NCBI RefSeq assembly: GCF_003711515.1
Contig: NW_021167088.1
Location: 1,657,237-1,721,236 of the forward strand
Source: Sodiomyces alkalinus F11
Taxonomy: Eukaryota > Ascomycota > Sordariomycetes > Glomerellales > Plectosphaerellaceae
Reading direction: 5' to 3'
DNA length: 64,000 nucleotides
The notes beneath the pieces were generated by a model, which made no database searches, had not been told where the DNA came from, and saw nothing but the letters and a program-made list of their open reading frames with translations. Every line of letters starts with the position of its first letter. Position 1 is the stretch's first letter. This document shows, piece after piece, positions 46,801-58,215 of the stretch. The translations under genes were made by a program, and so were the position numbers.

Positions 46801-47640
46801 GAATAGCGCGGTGTAAAGAGATAGTGTTTTCGATATATTCCTATTTATCGAAGTGGAGATAATCGAAGCCGGGCGTGTAAAAGGCTAGGTCTATAACCGA
46901 CTCTTAACGAAGATTAGACCTAAAAAAGGTCCCCCCGTTTAGGTTAACCTCTTCAGAATCCACTAAACAGGTAGCTGCTAGGCTATCCAACCAGTCTACT
47001 AAAGCCTGGACCCTAATAGAAGCCTAGTTAGTAGTTGCTCCGTTCCACTGCTAGTAGTTTCTATTAAAGTCCCCTATAATAAGGGTAGACTTAGAGACCT
47101 ATAGGCCCTATAGCACTCGATCCTCGGTCTAGGGCCGGCTTCTAGGGCCTAAAAAGGAGGGGAAAGAAGAAGAAGAAGAAGAAGTGGAAGAGGTAGAAGG
47201 GGTAAGGCTAGGGGGCCGCCCTCGGCCTGTCGTTTTAGGGTCCTGTTCTATCTAATTATAGACGTGTAGAATATAAAAGGTCTATGGATAATAAACCTCT
47301 ATAATCTACGCGTCTATATCGTCTAAAAGGTCTTCGCGGTGTGAAAAATCGATACTAGAGCCCTTTCTTATATAAGTAAGGACCCTAGGCTTAATAGGGA
47401 AGAACTAGGTTTTTTGGGATATAGGCGTAACGGTATAGAAAGCAGGGTGGTTTCGGATAAACCACCCTTTTAGTGTTAAGACGTAGGCTGGTTCCTGAAT
47501 AAGGACTATATTAGCCGAAGCCTCTAAGGCCTATTCTAGGATAGCCTTTTACGCCGGGGCCTATTTATCGACGTTATATTAAATAAACCGGATATTTTTC
47601 GAACTAAAAGGCCCTTTATTTATAGAATTTAGGGTTTTAT
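43900..47640 (-). pseudogene. LINE ORF2: endonuclease, reverse transcriptase and RNase H, RIP-inactivated
   Basis: On the minus strand, with TAG read as Trp, the endonuclease begins near 47600 (IRFI*YNVDK, NIVLIQEPAYV) and shows IIGDFNRNY near 47070 and VIDLAFYTPG near 46890. The reverse transcriptase has its catalytic LCYIDDFQLS at about 45270-45240. RNase H follows at about 44170-44060 with VVDAELYAIL and YIFSDS*AAI. Together these are the enzymes for target-primed reverse transcription. Stops at former tryptophans and the 10-N gap with duplicated flanks (46185-46344) prevent a continuous frame. The order EN-RT-RNH is diagnostic. Confidence 0.85.
46185..46344. other. Assembly gap (10 N) with identical 75-bp sequence on both sides
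   Basis: Bases 46260-46269 are N. The 75 bases before (46185-46259) and after (46270-46344) are identical, both starting GCTTCGTAGGCGTTTAAATC. This looks like two contig ends that overlap but were joined by a fixed gap; the true sequence probably has a single copy. Confidence 0.9.
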
Positions 47641-47689
47641 AGCTCGAAAGACCTCGTAGTCTCTACTAAAGGGGGGGTGATCCCCCTCG

Positions 47690-49100
47690 CAGTTATAGCA
47701 CTTATAGGTCTTATGCTCGTAGTCTCTGTATTCTTTATACTCGTTATAGTAGTGGTATTCCTCCCCGTGGCCTTTAACGGCATAGATAGGGCAGAAAACT
47801 AGGCCTTTACAGGTCCCTCGGGTATACCCGAGTTTCTAGCAGTTAGAGCACTGGGTTCTAGGGGTTATAGGCCTATATTTATAGACCTTTAGCCGCTGGC
47901 CGGCTATATAAAGCCCCTGTTTTAGGTAGTACTTCTGTTCTTTAGTAGAGGGCATAGAAATAACCACTATGCCGTAAAAAGCGTTTAGAGCCCCTAGCCA
48001 CCGAGGCTTTCCTACTACCCTAATAGGGTTAAAGGTGCCGATTTTAGCAGCTAGGTCCTATAGGCCTAGGCCCTGTTATAGGCTTCGGTTTAGGGCCTTT
48101 TACAGCGGTACGGACGGATCGGGTAGGGGGGTATCGCTACACCTAGCCCTAAAGGCTCTAGAAGGCACCTGTTTAATAATAAGCTTAAACCAGTCGCCTA
48201 TAGGCTGGGGGGGCTAAAGGGGGAGGTTTAGCTCTTTAAACCACTGATTCTGCGAGTCTAGGAGCTATTAAACGCTGTATTTCGGCCCCGGGGTTAAAAT
48301 AAGGTTCCCGTTAGTCGACTGGCTAATAGCCGTAACTATAGGGAATTTTAGGGCCTTATTAAGCTTATTCCGAAGCGCGAGGGGGTCGAAGTTATCCCTA
48401 GGAATCGCTGCCCCTGCCGTAGGTTATAGGATAACCTTAGGGACCTTTTTAGGGTCTATAGGGAGGGGTGCTAGGGGGGTCTAGGCCTGGGTTATAGGTG
48501 CCTAAGGTGCTATAAGGCCTTTTTTCCCCTTTATAGCCTCGCTATAAAGGGGTTTAGGCTATTCTGTAAGCCTACGAACTGCCTAGGCTAGTTCGTCGAC
48601 CTTCTATTCGAGTGCGGGAGGCTAGGGGGCTTCTAAAGCTCCGTCGATAGCAGATTTAAGCCCTACGGATAGGGCTTTAATCTAGGGGGCAGGGTTAAGG
48701 GTATAGGCCTATTAAAGTAGCTAAAGAGCCTGTTAGAGTAGTTCCTTAGCCTATGCCTTACTAGCCGAACTAGTCGACTTCTGGGGCTTAGCCGAGGTTT
48801 CTCCAGGGGCTTTAGCTGTTTCGGGCACCTTTTTAGCCTATTTAGAGCCTAAAAGGCTCGGTTTTTCGGTAGGGGGGGCCCTAGAAGCAGGGGGCCCCTA
48901 GAGGACGTTTCGAAAGCGCCTTCGGCTTCCGAGTCCGAGGGGGATTCGATTCGGGTCCTAGAAAACCGTCTAGGGATAGGTGTGGAAAGGCTAAGGTGCC
49001 TTTTCGAATTCAGAGGCGTAGTAAGGGTTAAATCCTCGATATTTTCAGAGGTATTACCTATATCTACCTCCCTAAGGCCCTCTATAGTTATAGGGGCTTT
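47690..49100 (-). pseudogene. LINE ORF1 (Gag-like) with zinc knuckles, RIP-inactivated
   Basis: The minus-strand frame near 47880-47690 reads TQCSNC*KLGYTRGTC and KCYNCEGDHPPFS. These are CCHC zinc knuckles in which the first has lost its histidine (tyrosine, CAC to TAC/TAT) and a tryptophan is a stop, both classic RIP outcomes. Upstream (to about 49100) lies a Pro/Ala/Glu-rich region with many stops. Such proteins coat the element RNA. Confidence 0.7.
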
Positions 49101-49129
49101 AGGGGGGGCGTTAGGGGCGTTAGGGGCGT

Positions 49130-49449
49130 TATTATAGCTAGCTTTATGGCTAGTGGGTTATTGGTTATAGCGTTATGGTTGGGTGGAGGTCGGGGGTGCG
49201 GCTCTGCGCGGCTGCTTTATTAGCGTGGGCGCACGGGCCACATCAGACTTTTCCCCCGCACGCGGGGGAGCAGGCCCGTTTCCAGGCATTTTCGCACTTA
49301 TAATACGCCTAAATTAGCGCCTACGCGGAATAGGGCTATAGATAGGCGTATAGAGCTTGAAAGAGCTATCGATTGATATAGGTTTCGAGTGGTTTAGAGC
49401 GTTTGCGCGTAAAACGTAGGTCCCCCCACGTGAGGTGTAAGAAGGATGA
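49130..49449 (-). other. Putative 5' untranslated region of the LINE, little RIP
   Basis: About 320 bp between the end of heavy RIP and the candidate target-site copy at 49450. It keeps CpA and TpG (for example GGGCCACATCAGAC) and includes the palindrome-like CCCCCGCACGCGGGGG. Assigned to the LINE only because of the flanking duplication. Confidence 0.4.
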
Positions 49450-49458
49450 AGCAGCACC
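49450..49458. repeat. Candidate LINE target-site duplication, right copy
   Basis: AGCAGCACC, identical to 43173-43181, followed by TATCGCG of ordinary genomic sequence. Confidence 0.6.
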
Positions 49459-50130
49459 TATCGCGTCGTATATATTGATGTTGGACACCACCTCTTAGTT
49501 CATCATCAAAAAACCGTTCCAATAATAAGATTCCTCGCCAACCCCCCCGCCCCCCAACTAACCAACTAACACCCGTTGCAACGGTTTCAACCGTTCCATG
49601 TCTCAAAAGAGTTTGGCGGCGCTCGCCTACGACCAACGGTCCCCTCTTTTGACATGTTATCCACACCTCATCTGGGTTCTGGGTTTCCGCGTATCCGAAT
49701 TTTGCGGATTTGGGCACCAAAAACCTCGGATCTGATACATCCGAGGATTCTACGGAGTAACATCGAGGCCTTGTTTGCCCTCCAGCCAACAGAACCGCCA
49801 TACTAAGCGAAGCTCTGTCTGTGGCTGTTGGTGTTCGGACTTTGCAATCGGGCATTTGATGAACGAGACGTTTGCGAGGGGCGTCCTGTCATCGAAGGTA
49901 CTCAAAGTCATTTCTGGGAAGTTGTCAAAGCACGGATGGGGCGGGCTGTTGAACTGTTGGTGTCACAGGTGACTTACACCTCCAACGGTCGGCTGCGCGT
50001 CGGGATCCCGGGTCTGGTGGTATTACAGCTTTTACTTCAATACGATAGGAACCTCTCGGCGCATTCCTTTGGCAGAGCAGAAGAGAGAGGTATCCAGGAA
50101 TCGGATCAACTCTGCTCAACAGTCGGCGTC
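49459..50130. other. Gap between the LINE and the Nma111 gene
   Basis: 670 bp of ordinary composition. Overlapping frames on both strands (such as 49394-49855 minus and 49828-50295 plus) lack domains; the minus one crosses the LINE boundary, so it is not a gene. Holds the 3' UTR of the protease gene. Confidence 0.45.
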
Positions 50131-53100
50131 TCAGCACCATATCCCATACAGCCCCTCGCCGTCAACTACCTCACCGTTCTCATGGGTGGCCTGTCTCCAT
50201 CCATTCGGGGCCGATGCATCCCTTCGCCATTCCGTAAGTGGGAAGTACCGCTCGCACTTCTTTATGGTAATCGTAAAGGGGGCGAGATCGTATGAGACGC
50301 ATCGAATCCGGAAATCTACATGACCACTTGGGTTAGAAAGAGGCTGGGCCGAGAGGCAACAGAACACGGTCCATTTTCCAATACTCCGACCCAGTCTGGA
50401 GCGGAGCAATGGAAACAGAAGGCGGAGGAGGAGGGGTACCTACATATATTATCCGGAATCGTCCTGGCGACCTCAAGCAACACATCGAGATTTGGCGTCA
50501 GAACGTCGTTGACGTGGGTGATGAAGCTCATGCCATTGAGACCATACACACTGGCAGGCGTTCCAAAGTTCTGCGACGCGACATACACCTCGCTGGGGAG
50601 GTTCTTGATTTCCTGCCTCACAGCCTGGTACGGTCTCTGCAGCACCGCACCACAAAGTACCACGACGTGCGACGTCTCCATGCCGCCGTCGTCGTCGTGC
50701 GGGACGGTGCGGACGTCGACTCTAACCTCGCGGCCGCCGCGGGAGACGACGAAGCTGAGCGTCTCTTTCCGGTAGGCAATGTCCAGCTGTTCGACGCGTG
50801 TGACGGGCTTGTCTTCCAGCGTGAGGAGGATGTCCCCCTCGCGCAGTCCGTCTTCCTCGGAGATTGCCGAGTCCGGGTCAATATAGTCGGATGCACCGCC
50901 GTCCTCTGATGCATGGGTCGTTCCTAGATGCATGATCCGCCTGACCGAGAAGAACCGGTGCGCGGCTTCGTCGTCTGCCTCTACCTCAGCGATCCGTTCC
51001 GGCGATACGCCCCTCATGCGAGCCTGGAGCTTCGAAATTGCCACCAACTCCGCCGGGAGCATCCGGAGCCTGGGCACGGTCTCTCCACCGGCGAGGAATT
51101 CAGAGAGCGCATTCAATATAGTCGGGCCGGGGAGTCCGTAGCAGACCGTCGAATCTCCCGACGCGGTTTCCTGCCACACGGCCAGGACCTTACCATCTAT
51201 CAGAGACACGAGAGCGCCGCTGCCGCACCGGCTCCCCCAAATCGTATCCACGCTGACCACGTTCGTGTTGATAGGCCGGTACCCAGGCAGAGAAAAGGTA
51301 TCGATATCGACCAGCACGGTGGAGGTGACGGTGGTAGGCGCGCAACTCATTTCCAGATCATCGGAACCCCCGACGAAAACCCCGGCGTCGCCCGCCTCGA
51401 CCTGCTCCTCCGACAACTTCGCCGAGCGGACCGGCGCGTCGACCAGGGCGGCGTCGTACCGGATAAGACAGTACCCTTGCGTCGGGTGAAGGAAAATCAC
51501 TTTGGCGGGCACGACGATGGAGTCGGCGATGGTGACGGTGACGTCGCAGAGGCTGCTGCGGACGAGGTGGCGGGATACCAGCACGATACCCCTCGCGGCG
51601 TCGAGGACGAGGCCTGCGCTCTTGTAGCCTCGTAGTCCGCTGCTGTCGATCAAGACGTGAACGGGCGTGGCGCAGTGGACTTGGACGATGCTGCGGGTGA
51701 TTTCCCCGACGGTGGCTTCGACGTTGGTCTGTTGTTGTCTTTGTCTCCTGGGTTTCGGGAACGCGGCTTTAAACGGGCGCTCGGGGGCAACGGGGGGGAG
51801 GGCGTCTGCGAGGAGGGTGAAGTCCCATAGTCCGGTGGTGTCGTTTCGCGTGACGAGCTTCATCTTGGAGGGCCAGTGGCGGTTGATCGGGATGACAGCC
51901 GTGCGGAGGGTGTGCCTGTTGCTGATCTCCCGGTACGTGAATGTCACCCTGGCACGATCGGGAATCCTTCTCATGACATCGATGAAGGTGTCAAGGTCAG
52001 GGGTGGCTTCGTGGTCGATGCTCACGATGAGCAATCGGTCCCGACTGGGGAATTCCATCGACCCGCGCTCGCAGAGAAACACGCCCCTGCAAGGGAGGCA
52101 GTATATCTGGGCCGTCGCGTAGGAGAGGGTGTGAAAACCCGCTCCAGCAACTGTGACGAACCGGTCCGGCGTGGCGAGGGAGAGGTCTTCGACGAGGACA
52201 TCCTCCTCCACCTTGTGGTTCCCCCTCTGCACGAGAAAGCGAACGGTCTGGCCAATGTTGTTGTCGAACACGCTGGCTAGTTCGAGGAAGCCCACGAGTT
52301 TCCTCCCATTGATGGTGAGAACGATATCTCCCTCCCGGATCTTCCCGTCGGCAGGGCCCTCGGGGACGACGGTGTTGGCGACCAGCATGTTGTTGGTACC
52401 GACGTCCGGGTACGCGGCGCGTACGTCGGCTTCCCATTCGTCGGTGAGGCCGAGACGACGACACTCCTCGAAGGTCCTGGTGAGGAATACGCACCTCACG
52501 TCGCCCCTGGGCACGGGTAGGCCGTCCCTGATGCGGTGGAGGGCTCGCAGGGGCATGTCAAGGGGTAGGAGGTAGTCGGTGGAGGAACCGTCGACGCGGC
52601 CTCCGGTCATTATGGCGACGGCGTGGCCGTCCATGTTGATGACGGGGCTGCCGGAACTGCCGCCCGAGCCGTCGGCGTTGGCCTGGTAATAGCATGTGTT
52701 GAAGTCAAAGGAGGGCGCGTTGCGGTCGACGCGGCTGATAAAGCCGGAGAGGATGCCTAGCATTTCCCCGCTGTCGTTGCCGAGGATTTTGATCTCGACG
52801 CCGACTGTGAGGAGATTAGGATGTGTCGGTTGACTCGGTTGGGAAGGGGATATCTCATATAGCACAAATTGCACAATTGATTCGGTGGTGGCCCACCTTT
52901 TGCCCGGTCAGGACGCAACTCTATGGAAGAAACTTGGGCGTATTTCACGGCCTCGGGGTCGTAGCGCAAAAACCCAAAGTCGTGAACGGGATCACGATAC
53001 ATGGCGTAGGCATCGACCTCGTCCTGGTTGTGGAAGATGATGCGTCCCCAGAACGGGCCATGGCCGACGACGTGACGGTTGGTCAGGACATACCTTGTGC

Positions 53101-53405
53101 ACCTTGTCAGTAACACCACATGCATGTTAGAGAAATAGACTTGTCTAATCAGCTCACCCTTTTTCGGCGTCAACCACGAAACCGGTCCCACTGCCGGTAT
53201 GGGCATCGGTGCCGTCAAAGGCGTGGGGCTGTGATAATTGGATGCAGACGACGCTGCCGGCGACCCGTTCGATGGTTTTTTCCCAGTTGTCAACCGGTTT
53301 TACGGGGACCGGAGTTGCTGTTGCATCGGTTGTGTGGTGTAATAGCTGGCCATTGCCGCCATTCCCAGAGTGGGCATTCCGGGCGACCGTCTTGATGATT
53401 TGCAT
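50131..53405 (-). CDS. nma111: HtrA-type serine protease Nma111 (two protease-like units, PDZ domains)
   Basis: Four exons on the minus strand: 53405-53158, 53093-52897, 52804-50444 and 50315-50131, 996 residues, matching the yeast Nma111/Ynm3 length. The first protease unit has the triad His in [10 protein letters not shown] (about 88), Asp in [12 protein letters not shown] (about 118) and Ser in [11 protein letters not shown] (about 200). A PDZ domain follows with [20 protein letters not shown]. The second, degenerate protease-like unit (about 480-700: [18 protein letters not shown]) lacks a proper triad serine. A second PDZ carries [15 protein letters not shown]. The last exon was found by homology to the family C-terminus ([14 protein letters not shown]). 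Nuclear protease linked to apoptosis-like death and lipid homeostasis in yeast. Confidence 0.93.
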
Positions 53406-54680
53406 TGATGCGTCTGGGGTTGTCGCAAGTCAGGGGCGATGAAGTTCAACTCCAGCTTGGTTCCAGAACCTATTTTTCTTCTTTATAGTTTTTGTCTGTC
53501 TTTCTTCCCTCGTTCCTGTTCCATTTATGAGTTCAGACGGTGCTATGCCCGTTATATATATATATATATATATTGGGTAAAGGTGCATGCAGGCGCAGCA
53601 TGTGTAGTAAGTGTTGGTCAGGCTGCTCAGGCTCGAGCCTGACCCGGGAAGCGGCAGCGCATAATGCATGTGAGTTAATTTGCTGGATGAGCCACAGTCT
53701 GACGTGCGTCTCTAGCAGACATGGATAGTGGTGGTTTCGGTGTCAGCAAAGGGTGGATGAAGTTGGTGAATGGTCAGATTCGGGTGGTGTTGCAGCCAGG
53801 ACTCAGGCGAACATGCATGTGAGAGTCTGACAGAGACCTCATGATGTTTCATTGCTGCATTATATGATTACTCGGTATATATTTGTTCTTCCTTTCTAAA
53901 TATAATTTTCGGTTTCTTTTCCTGTTTCTCCCCTTCCCTCTCTCTCCTTTTACCCCTTTTCCGACAATTTCCCATGTCCCCCACCCGACCGACGGAAAGG
54001 TGGGGGAGACTGGGGTCAAGCGTCCGGCAAGGTCTCCGAATCACCTCTTGGAAAAGATCTGTTTCTTAACCCGCTCTTGGTTAATAAATATTACACTACT
54101 GTCCACGTTTGACCTCTATGATTCTCGCCAATATTTGATGTCCTTCCAGCACCCCTATTTTAGAGACACTATACGGTACGGAGGATGGAGTCCCAGAGAG
54201 CCCAGACTCCTATTCCCCACGGAACCCCCATAAACCCCCACAAACCCTGATTCGTCCAGTGGGGTTTTAGGGCGTGGGTTTGGCGGTCATAGGCGTCAAT
54301 AGGCGTCGAAGCAACCCCACGGAAGTCACGGACGGCTGCCCAAAGCCGTCAATGTCCCCCCATCTTGCCATTTCATTGGTGGGAGTTCCGGGGCTGTCGC
54401 TATAATTGTGGCCCGGGCATCGCTCCGATTTCCGAACCCCGGGGCGAAGAAGACAAAAGAAAAAGACGTCAGAGGCCCCTCGGATTGGAATTTGCAGGAG
54501 GGGGCGGCTTTTGCAAGACACTTTGACTGATGCATCTTTTTCTTTTTGTATGACCTGGAGACGAATCCATCTCGCATTACACCTACAGGCTACAGGCTAC
54601 AGGCTACATCCTACATACCCAACATCTCTCGGACAACCGGGCAATAAATTAATAATTACACTCAATTCCCTCAACACACG
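53406..54680. other. Divergent promoter region
   Basis: 1.3 kb between the divergent protease and dehydrogenase genes. It contains a (TA)n microsatellite of about 20 bp (53553-53573), a T/C-rich stretch (53885-53965), and three tandem TACAGGC units at 54583-54605 close to the dehydrogenase start. No gene seen. Confidence 0.5.
53553..53573. repeat. (TA)n microsatellite
   Basis: About ten TA units in the upstream region of the protease gene. Confidence 0.85.
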
Positions 54681-55652
54681 ATGAAGCTTCTCTACCCCAC
54701 CTCCCTTAAACTCGACGTCTCTAGCCTAGAAGGCTTCTCCGTCTCCCTCCACCCTTACGACGTCAAGCAACCCATCCCCGACGACCTCATTGACGCCGAC
54801 ATCCTCGTCACCTGGACCAACTCCCCCACAAACCTCCAAGATGCCGCCGCCCGCATGAAGAACCTCCGCTGGATCCAATCCCTCGCCGCAGGCCCCAACG
54901 ACGTCCTCAGCGCCGGCTTCGACACCGAGAACCGCGTCGCCCTGACCACCGGCTCGGGCCTCCACGACCACACCGTCGCTGAACACGCCCTCGGGCTCCT
55001 CCTCAACGCCGCCCGCCGCTTCTACGAGATGCGCGACTACCAGCTGCAAGGCAAGTGGCCGGGTCACCTCGGCGGCCCGCAGCCCGACCGCCCGTCCGAC
55101 AGGTTCACCACGCTGCGCGACGCCCGCGTGCTGATCTGGGGGTTCGGCAACATCGCCAAGTCGCTGACCCCGCACCTCAGGGGTCTGGGGGCCACCGTCC
55201 GCGGCGTCGCCCGGTCCCCCGGCATCCGGGACGGCGTGGAGGTCGTCGCAGAGGAGAAGCTCCCCGAACTGCTCCCGCAGACGGATGCGCTGGTCATGAT
55301 TTTGCCCGGGTCGGAGTCGACGCGCCATGCTCTTCATGCCGAGAGGCTCGCCTTGCTGCCGAACCATGCCTGGGTGGTGAATGTCGGGCGCGGCACCTCC
55401 GTCGATGAGGACGCACTGGTCGAGGCCCTGGAGAAGGGAGAGATTGGTGGCGCTGCGCTGGATGTGTTCGAGACCGAACCGTTGCCGGAGGATAGCAAGC
55501 TTTGGAAGGCGCCCAATGTCATCGTCTCGCCGCATGCTGCGGGAGGCAGGCCGCAGGATGCCGAGGCTCTGATTGCGTACAACCTGAGGAGGTTCCTGGC
55601 CGGTCAACCGTTGAAGAACCACCACCGCACCGAGTCTTCCAGTCGGCTATGA
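54681..55652 (+). CDS. D-isomer-specific 2-hydroxyacid dehydrogenase
   Basis: Single exon, 323 residues, start ACACGATGAAG. Substrate-binding N-terminal lobe, then NAD-binding motif VLIWGFGNIAKSL near residue 152. Catalytic arginine is in VVNVGRGTSVDE (about 237), glutamate in DVFETEPLP (about 266) and histidine in VSPHAAG (about 284), so the Arg-Glu-His triad is complete. It reduces a 2-keto acid to the D-hydroxy acid with NAD(P)H, or the reverse, probably in the cytosol. The preference within the glyoxylate/hydroxypyruvate reductase group is not clear. Intronless. The glutamine amidotransferase gene converges 170 bp downstream. Confidence 0.93.
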   Translation: MKLLYPTSLKLDVSSLEGFSVSLHPYDVKQPIPDDLIDADILVTWTNSPTNLQDAAARMKNLRWIQSLAAGPNDVLSAGFDTENRVALTTGSGLHDHTVAEHALGLLLNAARRFYEMRDYQLQGKWPGHLGGPQPDRPSDRFTTLRDARVLIWGFGNIAKSLTPHLRGLGATVRGVARSPGIRDGVEVVAEEKLPELLPQTDALVMILPGSESTRHALHAERLALLPNHAWVVNVGRGTSVDEDALVEALEKGEIGGAALDVFETEPLPEDSKLWKAPNVIVSPHAAGGRPQDAEALIAYNLRRFLAGQPLKNHHRTESSSRL

Positions 55653-55821
55653 TGGAATATTGTCACGACTTTGATGGACATGCATGTTTGTATGTAGGTT
55701 AGAATTTGGTGATTGATCATTGCATGTGATCATTGATTTCTTTCTCTCAAACAGCCCGATATTTTGAGAGTGACGACACTGTCTATACAGTCTTCGTCCA
55801 ACTCACAGTGCCCACCTCTTA

Positions 55822-56747
55822 TCACGGCATCCCATCATCATCATAATGGAACAACCTCATAATAGCTGCCGCCACCGCCCGCCCATCATGTTCCAAGTGC
55901 CCCGTCTCCGCCGCCCGATCCGCATGCTCCCAATCCTGAATCGACCCCGCCTCCACCCTCATCTGGATCTGCCTCCGCACCATGGCCTCGTCAAACGCGA
56001 GGTGCGCTTGCGACGTGAAGAGCCGGTTTTCGCAGTACAAGCCCTGCACGGCCGTGTGCGGCGACGATCCCCACACCTCGACGCGGGGGCCGTCTTCCGA
56101 CAGCAAGCCGCCCGATTTCTCGGGTGTCGGCGGCGCCACCACTTGGTCCTGGTGCATCTGATGCAGGTAGATCTTGTCGTCGCGGGTGCGGAAGAGCCGC
56201 TGGCCGACGGGCTTGAGGTCGATGGCGCAGTGGCCTAGTTCCCAGTCGCCCGAGGGGGCGGGGCGCACTTCGGCGCCGAGGAGGCGGGCGATGATTTGGT
56301 GGCCGAAGCAGACGCCTGTGAAGTGGAAGTCGGGTCGGCGGGTCCAGAGTTCTGCGTGTGTTAGCGGGGAAAAAAAGAAAAAAAAAAAAAGGAAAAGGAA
56401 AAGAGAGAGAGAGAGACCAAGGCACCTTTCAAGAGATCCAGCAGCTGAAGGATCCACGGATCCTCCCCATGCGCATCGTACACACTTCCTGTGATCAAAA
56501 TCCCGTCGTAAGGTTCCAGGTCGGCGTAGGTAGGCATGGTACCGCCCTTCTCGGTGACGATGAACTGTTGCGACACTTCGACGCCCAATGGGGGGTGGTG
56601 ATCCATGCCGGCGCGGTAGAAGTGGTGGAACACAATCTCGCCGAAGGAGCCTCTTTCCGTCTGCGTGTCGGGATGCGGCTCGTCCGTCTCCAGGACGAAC
56701 AGTTTGACCACGTCGGCGTTGGAGTTTGGTCGGTAGGAGAGCGTCAT
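55822..56747 (-). CDS. Class I glutamine amidotransferase-like protein
   Basis: Two exons, 56747-56426 and 56351-55822 (donor GTGCCT, acceptor CAG), 283 residues. Motifs: YDGILITGSVYDAHGEDPWI, then nucleophile cysteine in FTGVCFGHQIIARLLG (about 122), then SQAHLAFDEAMV supplying the likely catalytic histidine (family usually QxHPE). A stand-alone GATase domain, like yeast YLR126C-type proteins; such enzymes may hydrolyse gamma-glutamyl compounds or glutathione conjugates. The HLAFDE form departs slightly from HPE, so the acid residue may be shifted. Convergent with the dehydrogenase. Confidence 0.88.
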
Positions 56748-58215
56748 GGCAATGTCGAGTTGGGTCAGTTGAACTGCGGTGAATATAAATTACATGTAAT
56801 ATATACTGTATGAATGTATGAAGGTAAAGGTATTCTGAATTGAAAGTGATGGTGTTTTGAGAATATCAAGTCGGGAACTGAAGCTGATGGAGATTAAGAA
56901 AGCGACGATGTACGTCAATTATATCCAAGCCTGTATGAGCCGAGATGTACTGAGCATTGGTAGAGCTGACGCGTTCAGAAATGGTCCAAGGGAAAAGACG
57001 ACACTCGATGCGTGTCGCCAAGTGAGAATGCCTTGTCCACCAAGTACTAACTCTACTGAAAGTGTACTTGACCCCTGAGACTTCAAGTTGGAACCATTGT
57101 ATCTGACGTCACACCTAATTAGCGGCCGACCCGGTAGATTTCTAGGGCTGTTGATGGAGAATTAACAGGCCTTTGCCGTATAATAAGTGGATATTCTCTG
57201 TCTCGGCGCCTTGGAACCTATGACGACAAGATCCAGACTTTTACTCGTGTTCCTTTCTGTTTTCGGCTGGTCATTCCCTTGATCTTCCTTTATTTCTTCC
57301 CTTTTACTTTTTACTTTATTTTCCCAAGTCGAGTTGTCACTCCGACCCGGAATCCCGGGTCCGGTCCGCAGGGACCGGACCGTCGCTCGGACCACGTCCC
57401 GACAGTGTCCAACGTCTTCCAACGTCACCCAACTGGATCGTCAGGGACACTGGCAATTTAATGTCATAGAGGTCAAGAATTACAATCAGCTTTGGCTTTG
57501 TTGTTGTCCAGGTGAAAAACTACACCCATAATCCTGCAGCCAGTCCTTGATGAAATAAGCACCAATGCATATTGCATACCGGCGGCCCGGCCATCATGTA
57601 AATTGCTGACATGACATGGTGTGAACGAACGTCCTCCGCCCTTTCGCTCCATCTCCCCTCTTCATCATGGCCTGGGATTACCGTAAGGCCAACTCCCGTC
57701 GTAAGCAGAGCTGGTGGTACTGCGGATGCCCTTATCGTCCCGCATGCACATCATATAGTTCGCAGGTCCGCATGATATACAATTGGCTGCAGAAAAGCCA
57801 GCCTTCATCTTCTCGAATAGAATATCTGGTGTAAGTCAAGGGTCAACCCATGAACATGTGGTCTCTCACATCAAGTTTAATCATTGCCAACTTCATATTT
57901 TCATTGGCTGGGCATAATACAGAAGACCTGCAGGTGCAGTAGTGTAGTTCATGACCAAACTTGATTGAGATAAGATGCCACACCTTCGCGTGCCCATGCG
58001 TCTGGTCCCCCAATCATCATTGCTTTCAATCCACACACTGCAGTAACCTCGTGATATAGGCAGCAGTCGGGGGGCGCACATCTGATGGTAGCACCCGGTA
58101 AAGGTAGATATCGAGTCGAAATATGACTCTGCATTAATACCATTACTCGACCTCCATTTTTGATCCATCTACACGTATGATATAGTAAAGATACGCCTCT
58201 TCTCACGTCCTCTGT
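56748..58215. other. Intergenic region, no gene seen
   Basis: 1.5 kb with short overlapping frames only. An inverted pair of GC-rich pieces, GGGTCCGGTCC and GGACCGGACC, occurs at 57356-57380. Confidence 0.45.

Larger units (their letters stand above)
43182..49449 (-). mobile_element. Near full-length LINE retrotransposon (Tad1/I-type), RIP-mutated
   Basis: Minus-strand element of about 6.3 kb. Its 3' end is a poly-A tail (14 T at 43182-43195 on this strand). Two former frames are seen: ORF1 with zinc knuckles and ORF2 with endonuclease, reverse transcriptase and RNase H. A 9-10 bp direct repeat (AGCAGCACC) flanks the whole element. Most CpA/TpG has been converted except in the last 300 bp at the 5' end. 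The unit contains an assembly gap at 46260-46269. The endonuclease plus C-terminal RNase H layout matches the Tad1 clade common in ascomycetes. Confidence 0.85.

Noticed and set aside
49394..49855. 153-codon minus-strand frame
   Set aside because: Crosses the candidate LINE end and has no recognisable domain.
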